Notes: generated by a model not told the origin, from the sequence alone. A stretch of 64,000 bases of DNA from PALSA-693 sp963702305 (GCA_963702305.1 CAVPBX010000017.1:62001-126000); one strand, 5' to 3'; shown: positions 9,378 to 18,366, numbered from the stretch's first letter. Made by a program: numbers and translations.

Positions 9378-10973
9378 TCACTTCGTCCTCGGATGCACCA
9401 CCCCGCTGGGCGAGCGGCGACGGGGGCCGGCCTCTTGGTGGGGGACCGTGTTGGGCGGCACCGGATAGGGGATACCGTTACCGAGCGTCCCGAGGGCGGA
9501 GTTGACGGCATTGGCGAAAACCAGATCGCCGACGAGACCCAGGTCCGCGAGGGGGATGGGCAGCTGGGGGCGGCTGGGGTCGGATGGGGCCGCGAAGTTG
9601 AACGCGCCGGTCAGGTCGCCGACGGTGTGCCGCCGCCAGGCGCTCAGGTTGGGGACCGGCGTGCCGAACCGAGTTTCGAGGAGGCGCAGCTGCGACGTGT
9701 GGTCGAGCGTCCCGGAGTAGACGAGCCCGCCTCTGGTGTACGGGGAGATGACCAGGCAGGGGACGCGGAAGCCCAGGCCGATGGGGCCGGTGATCCCGCC
9801 TTCGACGCCTTGGATCGACGGATTCGTTATCGGCGCGGTGATGTACTCGTCGGGTGTTCCCAGCGGCGCGGTCGGCGGCGGGACGTGGTCGAAGAAGCCG
9901 CCCTGTTCGTCGTAACTCACGATCAGCGCGGTCTTCTCCCAGACGGCCGGGTTGGCGAGCAGATAGTTGAGGATGTTGAACACGGCCAACGCGCCGAGTT
10001 CCGGCGGGGCGGCCGGGTGCTCGCATTGGGTGAAGTCCGTGACGATCCATGAGACGGCCGGCAGCCGATCCAGCAGGACGTCCTCGATGAAGTTGCCCTC
10101 GATGGTAGGCAGCAACCCCTTCTGGTTGAGCGGGCTGTCGAGCGGTCCGTACTGCTGGAACAGCCGCAGCACGTTGTCCATGAGCAAGCCGCCCTGGAGT
10201 CCCTCGATGGCGTCGACGCTCTGGTACACCTTCCAGCTCACTCCCGCTTCTTCGAGCACTTCGGGCATCGTCTTCCAGCTGAACAGGCCCGCTTCCGGCA
10301 GGACTGAGCCCAGGGTTTGCAGCATCGGGCCGCCGCCCGTGCCGTGCGGGTCGAGCATCCCGGACATCCAGTACAGCCGGTTCGGGTAGGTGGGGCCGAG
10401 GACCGAGCAGTGGTAGTTGTCGCAGATGGTGAAGGCGTCGGCGAGGGCGTGGTAGAAGGGCAGCGTCTGGCGGGTGTAGTAGCTCATCACGACGGGGGCG
10501 TTGCCGCCCTCGCCGGCGTCCAGATGGGTCTTGATGAAGCTGTCCATGCGCCCGCCGTTCCAGCACTGGTGCTGGGGCACCCAGTCGTGGGTGGGGTCGT
10601 TGAGGAACTCGCCGTCGTGGGTGAGGTCGACCTGCAGCGGAAAGGGCATGGTGTACCCCGCGGTGGTGGCGCCGCGCGCCGGATCCCAGCCGAACTGCTC
10701 GAGGATCGACCGGCGCTTCCCGCCGACGGTCTGGGTCGGCATGTTCGGGTCGTCAAAGCCGCGGACCCCGGAGAGCGTCCCGAAGTAATGGTCGAAGGAG
10801 CGGTTCTCCTGCATGACGAACACGAAGTGCTCGATGTCGGCGAGGCTGCCCATACCCGCCGGATCGGCGGCGGCGTGGGCCCGGTCGACGAGGGCCGGGA
10901 GGAGTCCGGCCAGACCGGCCGCAGTGGACCCGGCCAGGAAGCTCCGCCGGCTCAGTGTGCGTCGCGACGCCAT
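9378..10973 (-). CDS. Tat-exported phospholipase C / phosphoesterase family protein
   Basis: 531 residues. It has a twin-arginine signal (SRRSFLAG, residues 8-15) and a hydrophobic stretch ending in AHAAAD, so it is exported folded. The mature part carries the phosphoesterase signature ENRSFDHYFG (residues 56-65), GVRGFDDP, and the metal-site segment YDEQGGFFDHVPPP, as in bacterial non-haemolytic phospholipase C and acid phosphatases. It is predicted to hydrolyse phospholipid or other phosphate esters outside the membrane, for phosphate or lipid scavenging. The ends are tight: its stop lies 3 bp from the end of the convergent small membrane-protein gene. Confidence 0.92.
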   Translation of the reverse strand: MASRRTLSRRSFLAGSTAAGLAGLLPALVDRAHAAADPAGMGSLADIEHFVFVMQENRSFDHYFGTLSGVRGFDDPNMPTQTVGGKRRSILEQFGWDPARGATTAGYTMPFPLQVDLTHDGEFLNDPTHDWVPQHQCWNGGRMDSFIKTHLDAGEGGNAPVVMSYYTRQTLPFYHALADAFTICDNYHCSVLGPTYPNRLYWMSGMLDPHGTGGGPMLQTLGSVLPEAGLFSWKTMPEVLEEAGVSWKVYQSVDAIEGLQGGLLMDNVLRLFQQYGPLDSPLNQKGLLPTIEGNFIEDVLLDRLPAVSWIVTDFTQCEHPAAPPELGALAVFNILNYLLANPAVWEKTALIVSYDEQGGFFDHVPPPTAPLGTPDEYITAPITNPSIQGVEGGITGPIGLGFRVPCLVISPYTRGGLVYSGTLDHTSQLRLLETRFGTPVPNLSAWRRHTVGDLTGAFNFAAPSDPSRPQLPIPLADLGLVGDLVFANAVNSALGTLGNGIPYPVPPNTVPHQEAGPRRRSPSGVVHPRTK

Positions 10974-11053
10974 CGGATGCCTTGCCCTCCCAGCATTCTC
11001 GGCGGACGGTCAGCCGCCAGGGGCCCAGCGCCCCTCCTCCCAGCGGCGGCAGC

Positions 11054-12067
11054 CTACCCCGCCTGCAGCTGAAACAGGGTCGAACCGGCCACCGCCTGGC
11101 CCAGCCCGGCCACCGTTGCGTCGCCCGCCAGGTAGGCATCGAGGAAAGCCAGGGTCACGGCTTCCACCCCGGGCAACCAGACGCTGCCGGCTTGGAGCGG
11201 CGGCAGGTGGCCGCCACCGTGGAGCACCAACAGGTACTTCGGCGAGGTGGCGGCCTGCCACACCTGGTACCCGTAGGACGGCGGGTTGATCGTGTCGGCG
11301 TCGCCCTGGGTCACCAGCAGCGGCGGGTTGGCGGTCGCACCCGCGACCGACACCTGCTGGGCGGACATGGCCACCAGCGCCCGGAACCGCGGCTGACCGG
11401 CCGGCGCGGGTGTCACCGCGGCCGCCAGCGCGGTTTCCGCGCCGTCGCTGTGCCCGGCCATCGCCACCCGTCCGGGGTCGACGCGGGCCGCCACCGGGCT
11501 ACTGGCCGCCACCAGGGCGTCGGTCACGAAACGGACGTCCGCCGGCTGGTTGTTGATGTCGGCCTCGTCCAGGTTGGCGCCGGCGATCGCCGGGTCGGTG
11601 AGCGGGAACTCCGGGGCCGCGACCACGTAGCCGTGGGCCGCCCAGGTGGCCAGCAGCGTGCCGTATGCGTCCGGACCGACGTCGAACCCGGGGGCGAAGA
11701 CGATCAGGGGCCGCCGCCCCGGAGCCGCGGGCACCCACAACTCGGTCGGCAACGACCGCGCCGCGCTGATGGTGCGGCCGTGGCTGACGGTCGGGCGGCT
11801 GGCGTCGACGAGGGGCACGGTGACCTCCGTGATGGCGAAGGGCGGCCGGGCGGGGGGCACGGTCGTGGGCGCGGCCGTCGGCGGCGGGACCGACGTCATC
11901 GAGGTCGTCGTCGTCGAGGTCGTCGCGACCGGTGCGGTCGTCGACGACGGAGTGGTCCCGGAGGCGGCCCGGGCCGGCGGGTTGCCATGGCCGCATCCCG
12001 CCGCCGCCAGGGCGCCCAGCGCTGCGGCCACCACCCGGGTCGCCGGCCGTCCCACCCTCACCGCCAC
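11054..12067 (-). CDS. Lipoprotein alpha/beta hydrolase (dienelactone hydrolase / PAF-acetylhydrolase-like)
   Basis: 337 residues. A signal peptide ends in a lipobox (ALAAAGC, Cys25), so it is a membrane-anchored lipoprotein. A Ser/Thr/Pro linker (residues 36-75) precedes the hydrolase domain. The oxyanion region is FAPGFDVGPDAYGT. The nucleophile elbow AGHSDGAE places catalytic Ser207, an Asp follows in TQGDADTINPP, and the His is in LLVLHGGGHLP. The fold resembles chlorophyllase- or dienelactone-hydrolase-like esterases that attack hydrophobic esters. It lies downstream of no obvious partner and is divergent from the VOC gene 44 bp away. Confidence 0.85.
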   Translation of the reverse strand: MAVRVGRPATRVVAAALGALAAAGCGHGNPPARAASGTTPSSTTAPVATTSTTTTSMTSVPPPTAAPTTVPPARPPFAITEVTVPLVDASRPTVSHGRTISAARSLPTELWVPAAPGRRPLIVFAPGFDVGPDAYGTLLATWAAHGYVVAAPEFPLTDPAIAGANLDEADINNQPADVRFVTDALVAASSPVAARVDPGRVAMAGHSDGAETALAAAVTPAPAGQPRFRALVAMSAQQVSVAGATANPPLLVTQGDADTINPPSYGYQVWQAATSPKYLLVLHGGGHLPPLQAGSVWLPGVEAVTLAFLDAYLAGDATVAGLGQAVAGSTLFQLQAG

Positions 12068-12111
12068 GGCCCACGACGGTATCCGGTCGGCCCGGCCGTA
12101 CGCTGACAGGC

Positions 12112-12621
12112 ATGCCCGTCACCCGCATGAACCACGCCGTCCTCTACGTGCGAAACGTCCAGCGCACCGTCGACTTCTACCGCGACCTCCTGGACTTCCG
12201 GGTCAAGTTCGAGATCCCTGGCCAGGCGGCCTTCCTCCAGGCCCCGGCCAGCCAAAACGACCACGATCTCGGCATCTTCCAGCTCGGCGACAACGCCGGC
12301 CCGTCGCAGGCCGGCCGCACCACGGTCGGGCTCTACCACCTGGCCTGGGAGGTCGACACCCTCGACGAGCTGGAGCGGTTGGCGGGCAGGCTGAGCCAGG
12401 CCGGGGCGCTGGTCGGAGCGTCCGACCACGGGACCACGAAGGCCCTGTACGCCCACGATCCCGACGGCCTGGAGTTCGAGGTGTGCTGGCTGGTCCCAGC
12501 CGACCGGCTCCCGGCGCATGTCGACGCCGCGACCAAGCCCCTGGACCTGGCGGCCGAGAAGGCCCGATACGGGGGATCGACGAGAGGTGGGGTGGGCGTA
12601 TCGTTCCCGGCCCTGGTCTGA
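12112..12621 (+). CDS. VOC-family (glyoxalase / extradiol dioxygenase-like) protein
   Basis: 169 residues with the paired beta-alpha-beta-beta-beta modules of the vicinal oxygen chelate superfamily. Likely metal ligands are the His in MNHAVLYV, the His in LYHLAWEV and the Glu in LEFEVCW, the 2-His-1-Glu set of type I extradiol dioxygenases and relatives. DFYRDLLDFRV and DPDGLEFE are family hallmarks. The single-module pair resembles catechol-2,3-dioxygenase-like small proteins. The substrate is unknown. ATG 12112 gives the standard N-terminus. It is divergent from the lipoprotein hydrolase and 22 bp before the carboxyltransferase gene. Confidence 0.88.
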   Translation: MPVTRMNHAVLYVRNVQRTVDFYRDLLDFRVKFEIPGQAAFLQAPASQNDHDLGIFQLGDNAGPSQAGRTTVGLYHLAWEVDTLDELERLAGRLSQAGALVGASDHGTTKALYAHDPDGLEFEVCWLVPADRLPAHVDAATKPLDLAAEKARYGGSTRGGVGVSFPALV

Positions 12622-12643
12622 GCCGACCGGCCATACTCGTGGG

Positions 12644-14467
12644 ATGACGCCGACGGTCTCGCCGCTGGCCGGCACCGTGGTGGAGGTGTTGGCCGGCCCG
12701 GGCGACGCCGTTCGGGCGGGGCGTCCGGTCGTCATTCTGGAGTCGATGAAAATGGAGCACGAGGTGCCGGCGGCGGTCACCGGCACCGTCCAGGCGGTGG
12801 TGGTCGCACCGGGGGACACCGTGGCTGCCGGCGACCAACTGATCGTCATCGCGGATGGGGTGGTGGACGACGCGGAGGCGGTGGCGCCGGCCGCGGCCGA
12901 TCCGCGAGGGGTCCGGGCCGACCTGGCCGAGGTCATCGACCGCCAGGCGCTGGTGCTCGACGAGTCCCGCCCGGACGCGGTCACTCGCCGGCACGGACAC
13001 GGGCACCGCACCGCCCGGGAGAATCTGGCCGACTTGTGTGATCCCGGCACCTTCGTGGAGTACGGGTCGCTGGCCATCGCCGCCCAACGCGACCGGCGGT
13101 CCATGGAGGACCTGGTGCACAACACGCCCGCCGACGGGCTGATCGGCGGGACCGCCCACATCAACGGGGCGCTCTTCGGCGAGGAGGCGTCGCGCTGCGT
13201 GGTGCTGTCGTACGACTACATGGTCCTCGCCGGCACCCAAGGCTTCCAGGGGCATCGGAAGAAGGATCGGCTCTTCGAGCTGGCCGAGCGTTTCCGGCTG
13301 CCCCTGGTGTTGTTCGCCGAGGGAGGCGGGGGCCGACCGGGCGACACCGACGCCCCGCAGGTCTCCGGGCTGGAGGTCATGGCCTTCGCCCTCTTCGGTC
13401 GGCTCAGCGGCCTGGTGCCGCTCGTGGGCGTGGTGTCGGGACGGTGCTTCGCCGGTAACGCCGCCCTGCTCGGGTGCTGCGACGTCATCATCGCCACCGA
13501 GGACGCCAGCATCGGGATGGCCGGACCCGCCATGATCGAAGGCGGGGGGCTGGGCCGCTTCCATCCCGACGAGGTGGGCCCCGTATCGGTCCAGGCCGCC
13601 AACGGCGTGATCGACGTGCTGGTGGCCGACGAGCGGGCCGCCGTTATTGCCGCCAAGCAGTATCTCGGCTACTTCCAGGGGAAGCGGGCGGACTGGGCGT
13701 GCCCGGACCAGCTCCTGCTGCGCGGCGCCATTCCCGAAGACCGGTTACGCGTCTACGACGTGCGCGCCGTGCTCCACGGACTGGCGGATACCGGCTCGGT
13801 GTTGGAGCTGCGCGCCGGTTGGGCGCCGGGGATGATCACCGCCCTCGCCCGGCTGGAAGGCCGGCCGGTCGGGATCGTCGCCAATCATCCCGGGCACCTG
13901 GGCGGGGCCATCGACTCCGACGGGGCCGACAAGGCGGCCCGCTTCCTGCAACTGTGCGACGCCCACGATCTCCCCGTCGTGGCCCTGTGCGACACCCCCG
14001 GGTTCATGGTCGGTCCCGACGCCGAGCGCACCGCCCAGGTCCGCCATTTCTCCCGCCTGTTCGTGGTGGGCGCCAGCGTCACCGTCCCGTACATCGCGGT
14101 CATCCTGCGCAAGGGGTACGGGCTCGGCGCCCAGGCCATGGCCGGCGGGAGCTTCCGCTCGCCCGCCCTCACCGTGGCCTGGCCCACCGGCGAGATCGGG
14201 GGGATGGGGCTCGAAGGCGCGGTGCAGCTCGGCTTCCGCAAGGAACTCGATGCCGAGGCCGACCCGGTCGCCCGCCAGGAACTCTACGAGCGGCTGGTGG
14301 CGTCGGCGTACCGCAACGGCAAGGCCCTCAACGCCGCCACCCATTTCGAGATTGACGATGTCATCGATCCGGCCGAGACCCGGGCGCGCATCGTCGCCAC
14401 CCTGCGAGCCGCGCCGCCAGTCCCCGCCCGGACCGGCAAGAAGCGCCCCTGCGTCGACACCTGGTAG
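12644..14467 (+). CDS. Fused biotin carrier - acyl-CoA carboxylase carboxyltransferase
   Basis: 607 residues. Residues 1-75 are a complete biotinyl domain with the biotinylation site ESMKMEHE (Lys36). Residues about 90-600 are an acetyl/propionyl-CoA carboxylase carboxyltransferase: GGGGRPGD, SGRCFAGNA, GMAGPAMIEGGGLG, then in the second half ANHPGHLGGAIDSDGADKAA, CDTPGFMVG and RKGYGLGAQAM. It transfers carboxylate from its own biotin to an acyl-CoA. No biotin carboxylase gene is nearby, so that subunit must come from elsewhere. The order carrier-then-transferase in one chain is unusual compared with the common separate AccA3/AccD system. It starts at ATG 12644. The long upstream open frame overlaps the VOC gene and is not used. 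Confidence 0.92.
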   Translation: MTPTVSPLAGTVVEVLAGPGDAVRAGRPVVILESMKMEHEVPAAVTGTVQAVVVAPGDTVAAGDQLIVIADGVVDDAEAVAPAAADPRGVRADLAEVIDRQALVLDESRPDAVTRRHGHGHRTARENLADLCDPGTFVEYGSLAIAAQRDRRSMEDLVHNTPADGLIGGTAHINGALFGEEASRCVVLSYDYMVLAGTQGFQGHRKKDRLFELAERFRLPLVLFAEGGGGRPGDTDAPQVSGLEVMAFALFGRLSGLVPLVGVVSGRCFAGNAALLGCCDVIIATEDASIGMAGPAMIEGGGLGRFHPDEVGPVSVQAANGVIDVLVADERAAVIAAKQYLGYFQGKRADWACPDQLLLRGAIPEDRLRVYDVRAVLHGLADTGSVLELRAGWAPGMITALARLEGRPVGIVANHPGHLGGAIDSDGADKAARFLQLCDAHDLPVVALCDTPGFMVGPDAERTAQVRHFSRLFVVGASVTVPYIAVILRKGYGLGAQAMAGGSFRSPALTVAWPTGEIGGMGLEGAVQLGFRKELDAEADPVARQELYERLVASAYRNGKALNAATHFEIDDVIDPAETRARIVATLRAAPPVPARTGKKRPCVDTW

Positions 14468-14493
14468 CCCGGTTCGGGCCCTACCCTGGAGTC

Positions 14494-14892
14494 ATGGCAC
14501 CTGAGGTCACCAAGACAGACGACGAGTGGCGCGCCAGCCTCAGCCCGGAGCAGTACGAGGTGTTGCGCCGGGCCGGCACCGAGCGCCCCTGGTCGGGGAA
14601 GTACGTCCACAACCACGATGACGGCAGCTACCGCTGCGCCGGCTGCGGCGCCGTCCTCTTCGATGCCACCACCAAGTTCGAATCGGGCAGCGGCTGGCCC
14701 AGTTTCTACGAGCCGGCGGTGGCCGACGCGGTCGAACTCGTCGAGGACCGGGCTCACGGCATGATCCGCACCGAGGTGCGGTGCCGCCGGTGTGGCGGCC
14801 ACCTCGGTCACGTCTTCGACGACGGCCCCCAGCCCACCGGGCAGCGGTACTGCATGAACTCGCTGGCCTTGGAGTTCGAGCCCAAGAGTTAG
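14494..14892 (+). CDS. msrB: Peptide-methionine (R)-S-oxide reductase
   Basis: 132 residues. Repairs oxidised methionine in proteins, R epimer. The full MsrB signature is visible: zinc pairs CAGC and CRRC, GSGWPSFYEP, GGHLGHVFDDGP, and catalytic Cys120 in RYCMNSLAL. It starts at ATG 14494, 27 bp after the carboxyltransferase gene, possibly in the same transcript. Its TAG stop overlaps the stop of the convergent PPOX gene by two bases. Confidence 0.96.
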   Translation: MAPEVTKTDDEWRASLSPEQYEVLRRAGTERPWSGKYVHNHDDGSYRCAGCGAVLFDATTKFESGSGWPSFYEPAVADAVELVEDRAHGMIRTEVRCRRCGGHLGHVFDDGPQPTGQRYCMNSLALEFEPKS

Positions 14893-15275
14893 CCCTGGGA
14901 GCGGACCCGCTCCGGTTCGATCTGCAGAATCACCCGCTCGGACGCGATAGGCGCCGAGTAGGGCCCACCGGTGTACTTCTCGCTGAGCCGATCGATGTGC
15001 TGGCGGGCCTCGGCGCCGGTCACCTTGCCCACCACCCGGCCCCGGATCTCCGCGTACCGGTACGGGTTTTCGGCGTCGAACACCGCCACGGCGACACGCG
15101 GCTCGTGCTCCACGTTGCGGTACTTCTGCCGCCCGGTCTCGGTGTTGATGAGCACGTGCTCGTCGTCGGCGTCGATCCACATCATGTGGGTGGACGGCTG
15201 ACCGTTCGGGAGCAGGGTGGTAAACGCCGCGAAGTTCTTTCCCTGGGCGAGTGCTTTGGCGGTGGCATCGAGCAT
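14889..15275 (-). CDS. PPOX-class F420/FMN-dependent oxidoreductase
   Basis: 128 residues, pyridoxamine-5'-phosphate-oxidase-like split barrel. Typical elements are FAAFTTLLPNGQPSTHMMW at the N-terminus, VLINTETGRQKYRNVEHEPRVAV, and a terminal strand ERVILQIEPERVR. Small actinobacterial proteins of this type bind F420 or flavin and reduce or sense small molecules. The substrate is unknown. ATG 15275 matches the usual N-terminus; nothing upstream in frame adds recognisable sequence. It is convergent with msrB. Confidence 0.87.
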   Translation of the reverse strand: MLDATAKALAQGKNFAAFTTLLPNGQPSTHMMWIDADDEHVLINTETGRQKYRNVEHEPRVAVAVFDAENPYRYAEIRGRVVGKVTGAEARQHIDRLSEKYTGGPYSAPIASERVILQIEPERVRSQG

Positions 15276-15309
15276 GCCGCCCAACCTAGCGAGGCGTGCG
15301 CCGGAGGTG

Positions 15310-15651
15310 TCAGCCCTCTTTGGCGAGACGGCGCGCCACGTCGTTCTGGGCCGCCCACAAGGCCCGGCGCCGCTTCCAGAACGGGGTCTTCCACACCTTG
15401 AAGCCCGGGCGCCGGCCGGGCTTCGGGTCGTGCTTGGGCTTCGAGGACGTCTTGCGTCCGAGGTCGTGGGGGACGTAGGGGCACGCCAGGTCCGCATCCT
15501 CCAACGCCTCTTCGTCACCGACCAGTACATGCAGCCGGGCCCGGGCGGTGTGGCGCACCTGCCGGGTGGTGCGGCGCCGGTGCTCCGGGCTGTCCTCGGC
15601 GACCGTATCGGCCGCCCGGGTGGCTGGTTCGCCCGCCTGCGATTCGCTCAC
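15310..15651 (-). CDS. Basic hypothetical protein
   Basis: 113 residues with a GTG start. The N-terminal third is acidic/polar (SESQAGEPATRAAD). The rest is strongly basic and aromatic (KPKHDPKPGRRPGFKVWKTPFWKRRRA, shown in part), with no membrane segment or cysteine motif. I do not recognise the family. Supporting it as a gene: it fills the gap between PPOX and orn on the same strand, and its amino-acid make-up is not the plain Arg/Pro/Gly pattern of shadow frames. Nucleic-acid binding is conceivable from the charge but is only a guess. Confidence 0.55.
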   Translation of the reverse strand: MSESQAGEPATRAADTVAEDSPEHRRRTTRQVRHTARARLHVLVGDEEALEDADLACPYVPHDLGRKTSSKPKHDPKPGRRPGFKVWKTPFWKRRRALWAAQNDVARRLAKEG

Positions 15652-15752
15652 GAGGCCTCCCTATTGGGTCCGCCGGCGCCTCTTTTGACACCGGCCCCTC
15701 CCGACCAATGGTGCCATGCCCGTCCCCACTGCGCCAGGGGTGCCGGCGACTT

Positions 15753-16316
15753 TCAGGAGACGTTCAGACCCTCGTCAGCATCGGACGGTCGGAACGCCGC
15801 TTGGCGGTAGTAGCGCAACTCCTCGATGCTCTCCTTGATGTCGTCGAGCGCCCGGTGGGACCCGGCCTTCTTGGGCCCGTTGGCGTAGGCCTTGGGGTAC
15901 CAGCGCCGCACCAGCTCCTTCACCGTGGAGACATCCACCGACCGGTAGTGCAAGTACTGCTCGATCTGCGGCAGCCATGCCGCGAGGAACCGGCGGTCGG
16001 TCCCGATGGAGTTGCCGCACAAGGGCACTGTTCCCGGTTCGGCGATGTGCTGACGCAGGAAGGTCAGCGTCCTTTCGCCGGCCTCCTCCAGGGACAGCGT
16101 GGACGCCTCGATCGCGGTGAGCAGACCGCTCTTGGTGTGCATGGCCCGGACGACGTCGTCCATGTTGGCGAGCTGTTCGGGCGTGGTCGAGATGACGAGA
16201 TCGGGACCTTCGGCCACGATCTCCAGCTGATCGTCGGTGATCAGGGTGGCGACCTCCACGATGGTGTGGCGGACGGGGTCGAGACCGGTCATTTCCAGAT
16301 CCATCCAGGCGAGCAC
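15753..16316 (-). CDS. orn: Oligoribonuclease
   Basis: 187 residues. A 3'-5' exoribonuclease that degrades 2-5 nt RNA fragments and pGpG. DEDDh-family residues are all present: WMDLEMTGLD (Asp6, Glu8), the Asp in NSIGTDRRFL, and HRALDDI near the C-terminus. Length and sequence match actinobacterial Orn closely. The start is GTG 16316; MDLEMTGLD only four residues in fixes the N-terminus. It is divergent from dut with a 56-bp spacer. Confidence 0.96.
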   Translation of the reverse strand: MLAWMDLEMTGLDPVRHTIVEVATLITDDQLEIVAEGPDLVISTTPEQLANMDDVVRAMHTKSGLLTAIEASTLSLEEAGERTLTFLRQHIAEPGTVPLCGNSIGTDRRFLAAWLPQIEQYLHYRSVDVSTVKELVRRWYPKAYANGPKKAGSHRALDDIKESIEELRYYRQAAFRPSDADEGLNVS

Positions 16317-16372
16317 TCGGGCAAGATAGCGAACCGATGGGGTCCGCCCGTCCGGATCGGTACCTTGGGGAC

Positions 16373-16811
16373 GTGCTCGACATCCCGGTAGTGCTGCTCG
16401 ACGAAGACCTGGGTCCGCCGACGTACGCCCGCGCCGGTGACGCCGGCGCCGACCTGGTGGCCCGGATCGGCGCCAAGGTGCCCGCCGGGGGCGGCCGGAT
16501 GCTGGTGCCCACCGGCATTCGCGTCGCCATCCCCGAGGGCTACGCCGGGTTCGTCCAACCGCGCAGCGGGCTGGCCCTGCGCCACGGTGTGACCCTCGCC
16601 AACAGCCCGGGCCTCATCGACGCCGGCTACCGGGACGAGATCGCGGTCATCGTGATCAACACCGACCCCACCGAGGACTTCGAGATCCGGCGCGGCGATC
16701 GGATCGCCCAGCTGGTCGTGCAGCGGGTCGAGCAGCGCCGCCTTCGTCCCGGTACCGGATCTGCCCGAGTCGGCTCGGGGTCGAGGTGGCTTCGGCCACA
16801 CCGGGCGGTAG
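16373..16811 (+). CDS. dut: dUTP diphosphatase, frame broken near 16736
   Basis: Hydrolyses dUTP to dUMP, keeping uracil out of DNA. Trimeric dUTPase motifs are visible in order: motif 1 RAGDAGADL, motif 2 PRSGLA, motif 3 GLIDAGYRDE, motif 4 RRGDRIAQLVVQRV. Motif 5 (RGGFGHTGR) appears only after shifting frame: from 16737 the next frame reads AAFVPVPDLPESARGRGGFG and stops at 16809-16811. Removing the C at about 16736 gives 145 residues, the normal length. The uninterrupted frame instead runs into unrelated sequence to 16882. GTG 16373 is preferred to the upstream ATG because the protein family begins there. Confidence 0.88.
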
Positions 16812-16815
16812 TCCG

Positions 16816-17679
16816 GTGCCCGAGCTCCCCGAGGTCGAGGCCCTGTCCCGCTTTCTGGCCGAGAAGTGTTCCGGGCAGGTGATCGAGCGCATCGAGGTGG
16901 CCGCTCTTTCCGCGTTGAAGACCTATGCCCCGCCGATCGAATCCCTCCGCGGCCGGGTCGTCGCCGCCACCGCCCGGAAGGGCAAGTACCTCGGTCTCCA
17001 GGCCGGGGACCTGTGGCTGGTGATGCACCTGGCCCGGGGCGGTTGGGTGCAGTGGCGCGACGTCACTCCGCCGGCCCGAGCCCGACCCGGCAAGGGACCG
17101 CTCGCGTTGCGGGTCGGACTGTCCAATGGCGGCGGCTTCGACGTGACCGAGCAGGGCACCGAAAAGCGGCTCGCCCTGTGGGTCGTCAGCCAGCTCGACG
17201 ACGTCGACGGGCTGGCCCGGCTGGGCCCCGACCCGTTGGACCCCGGCTTCGGGGTGGACCAGCTGGCCGCGGTGCTCGACGAAGCGGCCCGGTAATCTCA
17301 AGACGGTCTTGACCGATCAGTCGGTCCTTGCCGGCGTCGGCAACGCCTATTCGGACGAGGCCCTCCACGCCGCCAAGCTGTCGCCCTACAAGCCGGCCGG
17401 GAAGCTCGACGGCCGCCGAAGTGGCCGCACTGCACGCCTCGCTGGTCGGCGTCCTCCGCGACGCGGTGGAGCGGTCGATCGGGACTGCCGGCGAAGGGCC
17501 TCAAGGCCGAGAAGCGCAGCGGGTTGTCGGTCCACGGCCGCACCGGCGAGCCCTGCCCCGTGTGTGGTGACACCATCCGCGAGGTCTCGTTCGCCACCAA
17601 GTCGCTGCAGTACTGCCCGACCTGCCAGACCGGTGGCCGCCCGCTCGCCGACCGGAGACTCTCCCGGCTGCTCAAGTGA
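16816..17679 (+). CDS. mutM: Formamidopyrimidine-DNA glycosylase, frame broken three times
   Basis: Excises oxidised purines from DNA. It starts at GTG 16816, giving the essential Pro2-Glu3 (PELPEVEAL), 4 bp after dut. The N-terminal domain (KGKYLGLQAGDLWLVMHL) is intact to 17292. The helix-two-turns-helix segment VLTDQSVLAGVGNAYSDEALHAAKLSPYKP follows after a shift at 17293. AAEVAALHASLVG follows after a shift near 17411, and LKAEKRSGLSVHGRTGE plus the zinc finger (CPVC...CPTC, 17562-17630 region) after a shift near 17498. Each shift is consistent with one extra base. The corrected product is 286 residues, the standard Fpg length. It probably ends at 17679, overlapping the next gene start (GTGA). 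Confidence 0.87.
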
Positions 17680-18277
17680 GCCAGGGGCCCGAAGCGGGCA
17701 AATCGGCGGCGTCCGTGGAGGAGACCACCCACCGGGGCGTCCGCTGGCAACGCCACCGGAATGGCCGGATGCGGTTTTACGACACCGACGGGAGTCGTTG
17801 GGTGACGTGGGCGCCCGGCGTGGACGCCCCGCCGCGACCCCAGGGGTGGGAGGACGGCGGCGGGGTCAGCGGTATCGCGTCCCGGCCTGGCTGGCGCAGC
17901 CGATGGCGCCTGGTGCCCGTGCTACTGACCGTGGTCGTCGTCATCATCGCCTTCGTGCAGGTGCTGCGGCCGTCCGGCAACCAGGTGCACAAGGAGGCGG
18001 CCGCGACCGCGGCGCTGCTCGGGACCTGCCTGGCCCAGCACGGCACGGCCGAGGGCCACCCCAAGTACGCGGCGAAGCCGGTGGCGTGCACCGCCTCGAC
18101 CGCCTCGGTCCGGGTGGTCAAGGTCATCCCGAGCACGCCGGGCAGTCCGTTGTGCCCGGCGGCCACCACCCCATGGAGTTGCCATTTGGGGGAGTGCGCT
18201 ATCTCCACATCCTTTGTATCCAACCGGTCCGGCCGGCGGCGGATGACGGCAGGAAGGGGACGGCGAAGCGGTGCTAG
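17676..18277 (+). CDS. Hypothetical single-pass membrane protein, frame likely broken near 18170
   Basis: The N-terminal 75 residues include a short aromatic motif (RHRNGRMRFYDTDGSRWVTW) reminiscent of DUF2510-like tails. One membrane helix follows (VPVLLTVVVVIIAFVQVL, about residues 85-102), then an extracytoplasmic domain with two or three Cys (GTCLAQHG, VACTAST, SPLCPAATT). The reading frame of GTG 17676 would continue through the tRNA gene to 18401, which is implausible. Inserting one base in the CCCC run at 18169-18172 gives instead MELPFGGVRYLHILCIQPV and a stop at 18275-18277, just before the tRNA, about 200 residues in total. I do not recognise the family. GTGA coupling to mutM suggests co-translation. 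Confidence 0.6.
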
Positions 18278-18290
18278 AGTAAAGCGCTCT

Positions 18291-18366
18291 GCGGACGTGG
18301 CTCAGCTGGTAGAGCATCACCTTGCCAAGGTGAGGGTCGCGGGTTCGAATCCCGTCGTCCGCTCCA
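18291..18366 (+). tRNA. tRNA-Gly (anticodon GCC), with encoded CCA
   Basis: Cloverleaf: acceptor GCGGACG (18291-18297) pairs with CGTCCGC (18356-18362). The D-arm is GCTCAGCTGGTAGAGC. The anticodon stem CACCT/AGGTG encloses loop TTGCCAA, giving anticodon GCC, glycine. The T-arm is GCGGGTTCGAATCCCGT. The discriminator base T at 18363 is followed by CCA at 18364-18366 in the DNA. It stands alone, 13 bp after the likely end of the preceding hypothetical gene. Confidence 0.97.
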
